From positions 1-7,944 of the forward strand of contig JABHYP010000261.1 of NCBI GenBank assembly GCA_018656855.1: a stretch of 7,944 nucleotides of DNA. The letters run 5' to 3'. This stretch comes from Candidatus Latescibacterota bacterium (GTDB taxonomy: Bacteria; Latescibacterota; Latescibacteria; Latescibacterales; Latescibacteraceae). The position numbers and the translations under genes were made by a program. The notes beneath the pieces were generated by a model that was not told where the DNA came from, did no database searches, and worked only from the letters and a program-made list of their open reading frames with translations. Positions 7,278 to 7,944 of the stretch are shown here, in pieces (within the stretch, counting starts at the first letter, position 1; each line of letters starts with the position of its first letter).

Positions 7278-7281
7278 CCTC
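7278..7281 (-). promoter_or_regulatory. Ribosome-binding site that decides the start of the 610-residue membrane protein
   Basis: GAGG on the minus strand lies nine bases before ATG 7268. The alternative TTG at 7298 has no comparable site, which favours the shorter protein. Confidence 0.5.
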
Positions 7282-7297
7282 GCTCTATTAATATTCA

Positions 7298-7303
7298 ATT
7301 ATA
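7298..7303 (-). promoter_or_regulatory. Candidate -10 element for the 610-residue membrane protein gene
   Basis: A perfect TATAAT is read on the minus strand at 7303-7298, about 30 bases before the chosen ATG, giving an expected leader of roughly 20-25 bases. No recognisable -35 hexamer lies 16-18 bases upstream and there is no TG extension, so it may need an activator or may be a chance match in AT-rich DNA. The rest of the divergent gap (7304-7499) holds no supported gene; it contains a small hairpin CCTGA-AAAC-TCAGG (7366-7379) of unknown meaning. Confidence 0.33.
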
Positions 7304-7499
7304 ATCTTTCGGTACTGCTACTAAGATTACAAAAAAATCAATCCGCCACAATTGTTTTTTTCATGCCTGAAAACTCAGGAGATAATTCAATAAAGAGTTT
7401 TATTAACTCGATCATCCGCGTACGACACAGCCACATTTCCAGCCATCAGCGAGCGGAAGTGTTCTCCTCTGCCCTATTTTTTACTCTTTAAAAAACTAC

Positions 7500-7528
7500 T
7501 TGACATATATGGTATTTACTATTATACT
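7500..7528 (+). promoter_or_regulatory. Strong sigma-70-type promoter of the FmdB-like gene
   Basis: TTGACA (7500-7505) matches the -35 consensus exactly. It is followed by a 17-base spacer and TATACT (7523-7528), five of six to the -10 consensus. Transcription should begin near 7534-7536, leaving a leader of about 33 bases. The ATG at 7529 directly abuts the -10 box and lies before the transcription start, so it cannot serve as start codon for this transcript. Confidence 0.85.
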
Positions 7529-7554
7529 ATGTTGCAAGAAAAGGAATTTTATAC

Positions 7555-7562
7555 GGAAGGGG
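7555..7562 (+). promoter_or_regulatory. Ribosome-binding site of the FmdB-like gene
   Basis: GGAAGGGG is purine-rich and sits five bases before ATG 7568. It fixes the start at MALYEYKC rather than at the upstream in-frame ATG. Confidence 0.8.
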
Positions 7563-7567
7563 AAAAA

Positions 7568-7789
7568 ATGGCATTATACGAATACAAATGCAATAAATGC
7601 GGAAAAGTTTCTGAAATACTTGTGTTCTCGGCAGACGAGGCTACGGTATGCAAGCACTGCGGCTCCAACGACCTTGAAAAGTTGCTGTCAAGCTTTGCAG
7701 TTTCGATGGCTCCATCATCCTCATCTAATCCGCCGCCTCCGAGCTGTCCGATGAGCGGTAGTTGCGGAAGCTCATGCGGATTGGGCTGA
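7568..7789 (+). CDS. FmdB-family zinc-ribbon protein
   Basis: This 73-residue protein begins MALYEYKCNKCGK, the near-invariant opening of the FmdB/CxxC putative regulatory family. Two Cys pairs, C8-x2-C11 and C28-x2-C31 (CKHCGS), form the zinc ribbon. The segment LEKLLSSFAVSM (36-47) is also typical of the family. A Ser/Pro-rich linker (49-59) leads to a Cys/Gly-rich tail with C60, C66 and C70, common in these proteins and possibly a further metal or redox site. The family name comes from a formamidase-linked gene; most members have no proven function, and a DNA-binding role here is not shown. An in-frame ATG at 7529 would add 13 residues but lies at the -10 box, so the start at 7568 is chosen. 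The gene is divergent from the glycan cluster, with its own promoter and terminator, and need not be functionally tied to it. Confidence 0.93.
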   Translation: MALYEYKCNKCGKVSEILVFSADEATVCKHCGSNDLEKLLSSFAVSMAPSSSSNPPPPSCPMSGSCGSSCGLG

Positions 7790-7832
7790 CAGCGGGTATT
7801 TACCGGTTTTCGGCGCCGGAATATTTTATTTT

Positions 7833-7865
7833 AAAAAGGCGGTTTATTATTCACCGCCTTTTTTT
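7833..7865 (+). terminator. Intrinsic terminator of the FmdB-like gene
   Basis: AAAAAGGCGGT (7833-7843) and ACCGCCTTTTT (7853-7863) are perfect complements around a nine-base loop, followed by further T residues to 7865. The G+C-rich core with a T-tract lies 43 bases after the stop codon. Because the stem begins with an A-run and further T/A-rich sequence on the left, it could also work for minus-strand transcription arriving from the right. The remaining 79 bases to the window edge show no supported gene. Confidence 0.92.
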
Positions 7866-7944
7866 ATGTTCAGCGGCAAGCATTAAGCCTGTTCATTGAG
7901 CGTTAACGAATCACATATCCTGCTCCCTTTTTATGTACTCGCTA

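Noticed and set aside
7370..7401. Inverted repeat AAAACTC / GAGTTTT in the divergent gap, as a terminator
   Set aside because: The loop is 18 bases, the stem is AT-rich and no coding region ends just before it on either strand.
7216..7491. 91-codon plus-strand frame across the divergent gap
   Set aside because: Its first part is antisense to the N-terminus of the membrane protein, it ends before the FmdB promoter, and its hydrophobic look comes from reading AT-rich intergenic DNA.
7500..7754. 84-codon plus-strand frame overlapping the FmdB gene in another frame
   Set aside because: It begins inside the promoter and is out of frame with the conserved zinc-ribbon protein.
7866..7944. Possible gene end or start at the right edge
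   Set aside because: No frame with a start, ribosome-binding site or recognisable residues could be supported in these 79 bases.
1..7944. Phage-defence, toxin-antitoxin, CRISPR or mobile-element content
   Set aside because: No nuclease, reverse transcriptase, transposase, integrase, repeat-spacer array or terminal inverted repeats were found; the genes read as envelope-glycan functions.

Overview
The window is 7.9 kb of bacterial chromosome with six genes on the minus strand and one short gene on the plus strand. No rRNA, tRNA, transposase, integrase or CRISPR repeat was seen. Base composition is moderate to low in G+C and uneven. The polytopic membrane-protein genes are very AT-rich, while the ATP-grasp and methyltransferase genes look closer to balanced. 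Ordinary sigma-70-like promoters, Shine-Dalgarno sites and several GTG starts point to a bacterium. A Gram-negative or deeply branching phylum is plausible, but the sequence does not fix the taxon.

Layout, in minus-strand transcription order from the right. (1) A 610-residue polytopic membrane protein with a GT-C-like first outer loop and an extracytoplasmic C-terminal domain (5436-7268). (2) After a 246-bp gap with a candidate promoter and a foldable leader, an ATP-grasp carboxylate ligase (4002-5189). (3) After a 128-bp gap with paired direct repeats and a candidate promoter, a GtrB/DPM1-like family 2 glycosyltransferase with two C-terminal membrane helices (2920-3873). (4) 45 bp further on, a class I SAM methyltransferase (2140-2874). 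(5) A second, unrelated polytopic GT-C-like membrane protein of 598 residues (235-2031). (6) 16 bp later, the first 72 codons of a protein resembling the LPG-synthase-TM / YbhN flippase-like family, cut by the left edge (1-218). On the plus strand, diverging from gene 1, is an FmdB-type zinc-ribbon protein (7568-7789). It has a strong promoter and a clear intrinsic terminator and looks like a self-contained unit.

The minus-strand genes read as a cell-envelope glycan module. The GT2 enzyme would charge undecaprenyl phosphate with a sugar on the cytoplasmic face. The flippase-like protein is a candidate for moving a lipid-linked intermediate. The two GT-C-like proteins could transfer sugar outside the membrane. 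The methyltransferase and ATP-grasp ligase could decorate the sugar or its precursor. This joint role is inferred from family resemblance and gene order; no substrate can be read from the sequence.
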